From Gordoniibacillus chartarius (GTDB lineage: Bacteria; Bacillota; Bacilli; Paenibacillales; NBRC-103111), in assembly GCF_042432825.1 (NCBI RefSeq), contig NZ_JBHLWN010000044.1:1-34304 (forward strand): a stretch of 34,304 nucleotides of DNA, read 5' to 3'. A program made the translations under genes and the position numbers. Within the stretch, counting starts at the first letter, position 1; each line of letters opens with the position of its first letter. The notes beneath the pieces were generated by a model, which had not been told where the DNA came from, made no database searches, and saw nothing but the letters and a program-made list of their open reading frames with translations. Of this stretch, positions 31,283 through 34,304 are shown piece by piece.

Positions 31283-33101
31283 CCGGAGTATAGGGAAAAC
31301 AAATAGTCACTTCGGTCCCCCGATTCCGCTCGCTTGTCAAATGCAGTCCGTAATCCTCGCCGAACAGCTGTGCGATTCTGCGATGGACGTTCACGATGCC
31401 GATATGAGCGCCGCCGGCCGACGCATCTCGTTCCTTCAAATCGCACTGAATTTGTGCAAGACGATCTTCGGAGATGCCGATGCCGGTATCTTGGATGCGA
31501 ATGGAAAATCTCCCTTCGGATTCAAGCTGAGCCGATATCGTAATGTTCACAAGTCCCTCTCTCGGTTCCGTCCCGTGAATAACCCCGTTCTCGATGAGCG
31601 GCTGCAGAGAAAATTTCACGACCTTCTGAGCGAAAGCCCATTCCGGAATGTGGAAGCTGTACCGCAGCTTATCCTCGAACCGGAACGACTGAATGCGCAA
31701 GTACATGTCGCATACGGCGAGCTCCTCCTTGAGCGTGACCAGGGTCGAAGAGTTATCCAAATTGTAGCGAAGAAGCCGCGCGAGAGCGGTCGTCATCGAT
31801 GAAATATCTTGAGCTCCTTTGTCCAGCGCCATGCCGCGTATCGTTTCGAGGGAATTGTACAGGAAATGCGGATTCATTTGCGATTGCAGCATTTTCAGCT
31901 CCGTCTCCCGCTGCCGCAGCGTCATATCCTGCTCCCGCAGCTTGGTAACATACACCTCTTCCAGCAATACGCCAAGCCGCTCCACCATTTTGTTAAAGTC
32001 ATGCGTCAGCTGCCCGATCTCATCCTTCGATTCCACGACAGCCCGTGCCGTAAGGTCGCCGCGCTTCACCTTCTGCATGAGCCGCTGCAGATGACGGAGC
32101 GGGCGCACGAGGCTCGCCGCCAGTCCGAAACCGAGAACATAGGCGATACCCAGTATGCAGACGACCGTCCACAGCAGCGTCCGGCCGATCGTCTCCACGC
32201 CCAGCAATAGCTCGCGCTTCGGGTAAGAGGTCATGATGTACCATTTTAAATAAGGGGAATAACTGAACGTCACATACTCCTCCGCCCCGTCCTTGACCAG
32301 GAAAAACCCGTTGTCGTGCGACTTCATGCGGCTGACCATATCGGACGTATCCCGCATGCCCAGGACGCTCGAATCCGGATGATACATATAGTATCCGCTT
32401 TCATTCAGGATCGTGAGAAAGCCCGTGCGTCCAACCGTTACCTTCTCCGACACTTCTTGAATGCGCTTGAAGTTAATGTCCATAACCAGCGTGCCGACCG
32501 GCTCCAGCGTATACGGGCTGCTAAGCCGCTTCATCATGGAAATGACCGGCTCGTTGCGGTCCCGCACCCGGATCGTTCGGCTGACCAGCACGATGTCGCC
32601 GTTATCCGGCAGCGAGCGGTACCAGGCGTCCGCCGTTTGATCGTCTACGTCCGGCTGCGCCGCAGGATCCGCAATCTCGACGACGGTAATCCCGTCCAGA
32701 ATGATTTTCATACCGGCAATATCGGATCGCGAATACGAGGTGTCCTTCAGCAGCTGCAGAATGATCGCTTCCAAGCCGCTTTGCTCCAACTGTTCCCTGT
32801 TTTGTATCAGCAGGAAGCTTCTCATCTCCGGCTGGTTGAGCAGCTTGATGGAATCAATTTCGAAGCCGGTAATATAGTATTCGATGTGCGACCTGACTTG
32901 CTCGATAATTTGCCAGCTGGCTGCCGTCGCCTGCTTCTCCAGATGGGTCGACGACTCCCGGTAAGCGATAATGCCAAGCAGCAGCAGCGGAAAGACGACC
33001 AGAAACCCCGAGAAAATGAGCAGCCGAAGCGTCAGCGTCCGGTCTTTGAGAAATACGTAGGTTTGCGTGTAGGAGCCTATTCGCTGCAGAAATTTGTCTA
33101 T
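31272..33101 (-). CDS. sensor histidine kinase, YesM type, with no canonical start codon
   Basis: Membrane kinase of about 609 aa. Helix 1 (TLRLLIFSGFLVVFPLLLLGIIAY) begins near residue 26. A Cache-like extracellular sensor, helix 2 (about 305-328) and HAMP (ASLVRPLRHLQRLMQKVKRGDLTARA) follow. The His-kinase box is KMLQSQMNPHFLYNSLETIRG (His near 412), with N-box SLQPLIENGVIHG and G-box DTGIGIS. The frame carries no ATG, GTG or TTG upstream of the ATG at 32825, which would delete helix 1. The best fit is ATA at 33101-33099: it overlaps the response-regulator stop (ATAG) and has AGAAGGG 8 bases upstream. Rare-codon initiation, reinitiation or a sequence error could explain it. It forms a pair with the adjacent regulator. 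Confidence 0.85.
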   Translation of the reverse strand: MDKFLQRIGSYTQTYVFLKDRTLTLRLLIFSGFLVVFPLLLLGIIAYRESSTHLEKQATAASWQIIEQVRSHIEYYITGFEIDSIKLLNQPEMRSFLLIQNREQLEQSGLEAIILQLLKDTSYSRSDIAGMKIILDGITVVEIADPAAQPDVDDQTADAWYRSLPDNGDIVLVSRTIRVRDRNEPVISMMKRLSSPYTLEPVGTLVMDINFKRIQEVSEKVTVGRTGFLTILNESGYYMYHPDSSVLGMRDTSDMVSRMKSHDNGFFLVKDGAEEYVTFSYSPYLKWYIMTSYPKRELLLGVETIGRTLLWTVVCILGIAYVLGFGLAASLVRPLRHLQRLMQKVKRGDLTARAVVESKDEIGQLTHDFNKMVERLGVLLEEVYVTKLREQDMTLRQRETELKMLQSQMNPHFLYNSLETIRGMALDKGAQDISSMTTALARLLRYNLDNSSTLVTLKEELAVCDMYLRIQSFRFEDKLRYSFHIPEWAFAQKVVKFSLQPLIENGVIHGTEPREGLVNITISAQLESEGRFSIRIQDTGIGISEDRLAQIQCDLKERDASAGGAHIGIVNVHRRIAQLFGEDYGLHLTSERNRGTEVTICFPYTPETQ

Positions 33102-33814
33102 AACGGCATCCCTTCTTGTACGGATTTGCGGTATTCGCTCGGCGTCACCCCGGTCTGTCGTTTAAACGTATTGCAGAAGTACGCGATGTCCGTATACCCC
33201 GTCTTGCCGGCCACTTCGGCGACACGCAGCGACGTTCTGGCCAGCAGCCGCTTCGCCTCCTCGATTCGCTGCTCCAGCACGTAATCGACGAATTTTTGAT
33301 TCATCTGCTTCTTAAACAGCTGGCTGATGTAGCATGAATTCAAATGCACTTTATCCGCTACCTCCTGCAAGGAAATGTCTCCCGGCATCGCCTCTTGAAT
33401 AATGCGGAGGATTTGCTGGATCGTCGATTGAGCGTTCGGCGAATAGCCTTTGTTGTCGAGAAACCGCTGCAAGCTCAGCTTCAGTTCGTCTCCATCGACA
33501 GGCTTTAATATATAATCCTCGACCCCATAGCGCATCGCTTGCTGTACCAATGGAAAATCGTTGTATCCGCTGAGCATCATCATATGGATATGTTTATGAT
33601 GGCGGATTTCTGCTGCGAGGGACAGGCCGTCCATGACAGGCATGCGAATATCGGACATAATCAAATCCACCGCATCGTGCCGGACGTAGTCCAGCGCTTC
33701 CTTGCCGTGCGAGCATTCATGAACGATACGGAAAGGCAGCTGCGTCTGCTCCACCATATGACGGATCGAGACTCTTGCCCAACGCTCGTCATCGACCAAC
33801 AATACGTTAAACAT
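33098..33814 (-). CDS. response regulator, YesN type (receiver + AraC)
   Basis: Regulator of 238 aa, compact for the YesN family (often 250-540). The receiver domain (1-120) has Asp8/Asp9, phospho-acceptor Asp55 (LIMSDIRMPVMDG) and Lys104 (YILKPVD). The AraC helix-turn-helix covers about 138-232 (ISLQEVADKVHLNSCYISQLFKKQMNQ, LRVAEVAGKTGYTDIAYFCNTFKRQTGVTPSEYR). The middle domain of larger YesN proteins is absent. GGAAGGGG precedes the ATG at 33814. It is co-transcribed with the YesM-like kinase. Such pairs normally control a neighbouring sugar importer; the TRAP remnant upstream is the nearest transporter gene on its left flank in transcription order. Confidence 0.92.
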   Translation of the reverse strand: MFNVLLVDDERWARVSIRHMVEQTQLPFRIVHECSHGKEALDYVRHDAVDLIMSDIRMPVMDGLSLAAEIRHHKHIHMMMLSGYNDFPLVQQAMRYGVEDYILKPVDGDELKLSLQRFLDNKGYSPNAQSTIQQILRIIQEAMPGDISLQEVADKVHLNSCYISQLFKKQMNQKFVDYVLEQRIEEAKRLLARTSLRVAEVAGKTGYTDIAYFCNTFKRQTGVTPSEYRKSVQEGMPL

Positions 33815-33905
33815 AAACCCCTTCCTTTCCTGATACCGCTCTCATTATTTCGTCCGCCGCCCCGCAATTTCCTGCAACGGCGCAAATGTTCCGAAAGCGC
33901 GCACA

Positions 33906-33923
33906 GGAGGCCTAGCGGCCTCC
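33906..33923. terminator. hairpin between the TRAP fragment and the response regulator
   Basis: GGAGGCC-TAGC-GGCCTCC, a perfect 7-bp stem 18 bases past the TRAP fragment stop on the minus strand; the T-content after it is poor. Confidence 0.4.
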
Positions 33924-33940
33924 CTTTGCTCGTCTTTCAT

Positions 33941-34252
33941 TTATTTCGTTTTCTCAATTGCATCCAATACTTCTTTGTACTCATTACGATACTTGTCGAT
34001 CATAGGCTTGACCGCTTCTTTCCACGGCTTCAGATCCGTAACCTGAACGATGTTCACGCCGGCCGCTTTGACCTTCGCTTCCGCATCCTTCTCGAATTTC
34101 GTCCATTCCTCTCTTTGCGTCTTCACCGAGTCGAGCGCCGCCTGCTTAATCAGCTTGCGGTCCGCTTCCGAGAGCTTATCCCAGGTCAGCTTGCTGATCA
34201 GGAGCACTTCAGGCACGCGCTGATGCTGGTCGACAATAATATTTTTTGAATA
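33941..34252 (-). pseudogene. C-terminal remnant of a TRAP transporter substrate-binding protein (DctP family)
   Basis: About 103 residues (KNIIVDQHQRVPEVLLISKLTWDKLSEADRKLIKQAA...) match the C-terminal third of DctP-type periplasmic binding proteins, normally about 330 aa. DctP proteins bind C4-dicarboxylates or sugar acids such as uronates. Upstream the frame meets TGA at 34255-34253, and the preceding sequence does not continue the family: instead a separate frame ends there in AHIMTLAELT. The gene is therefore interrupted, probably by an inserted element that extends beyond the window. An ATG-less internal start (GTG at 34216) would give only a non-functional domain. Confidence 0.75.
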
Positions 34253-34304
34253 TCAAGTTAGCTCCGCTAAGGTCATGATGTGAGCTTCTGGTAGGTGATG
34301 GTGT
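34253..34304 (-). other. foreign 3' end of an unidentified ORF at the window edge
   Basis: Minus-strand frame HHHLPEAHIMTLAELT then TGA, open to the window edge and abutting the truncated TRAP gene. It might be the C-terminus of a transposase or another inserted gene; 17 codons are too few to identify it. Confidence 0.3.

Overview
The window looks like a chromosomal segment from a Paenibacillaceae-type Firmicute (Paenibacillus or a close relative). The evidence is strong AGGAGG-type ribosome binding sites, lipobox solute-binding proteins, CUT1 sugar ABC transporters paired with YesM/YesN and YtdP-like regulators, cre-like sites, and GC-rich coding with frequent GTG/TTG starts. No rRNA, tRNA, CRISPR array or phage structural genes were seen. 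It is a carbohydrate/uronate-utilisation region with a few unrelated genes at the left end.

Left end (1-4.6 kb): a small unknown gene pair, a thiol peroxidase of the glutathione peroxidase family, an MFS exporter behind a probable transcription attenuator, and a ROK regulator. Between the exporter and the ROK gene lies a compact mobile cassette (2715-3417). It has 25-bp imperfect terminal inverted repeats, a perfect 8-bp target duplication (TTATCAAA on both sides), one acetyltransferase gene and no transposase. It sits in the T-tract of the exporter's terminator.

Middle (4.6-16.3 kb): two divergent transcription units form a sugar-acid catabolic locus. Leftward: a GntR/FadR regulator, a receiver-less YesN-like AraC regulator, then a CUT1 ABC transporter (two permeases, lipoprotein) and a UxuA-type mannonate dehydratase, with a cre site and an inverted repeat in the transporter promoter. 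Rightward: two paralogous SDR proteins (the first has lost its catalytic Tyr and Lys), an enolase-superfamily dehydratase, an RraA-family aldolase-like protein and an aldo/keto reductase. Together they suggest oxidation, dehydration, aldol cleavage and aldehyde reduction of an imported sugar or sugar acid.

Right (16.3-34.3 kb): a secreted SH3-like repeat protein; a secreted GH-A clan (agarase-like) hydrolase with an acidic tail; then a leftward cytoplasmic cluster of GH130, GH105, an unassigned (alpha/alpha)-toroid lyase-like protein and an Lpl-type ABC importer, preceded by a membrane AraC regulator. Across from it lie a KdgF-like cupin and a YesN/YesM two-component pair. GH105, KdgF, UxuA and the lyase-like protein together point to breakdown of a uronic-acid-containing polysaccharide through unsaturated oligosaccharides. 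The YesM kinase has no ATG, GTG or TTG start upstream of its first membrane helix. The right edge holds only the C-terminal part of a TRAP (DctP) binding protein, cut by a foreign junction.
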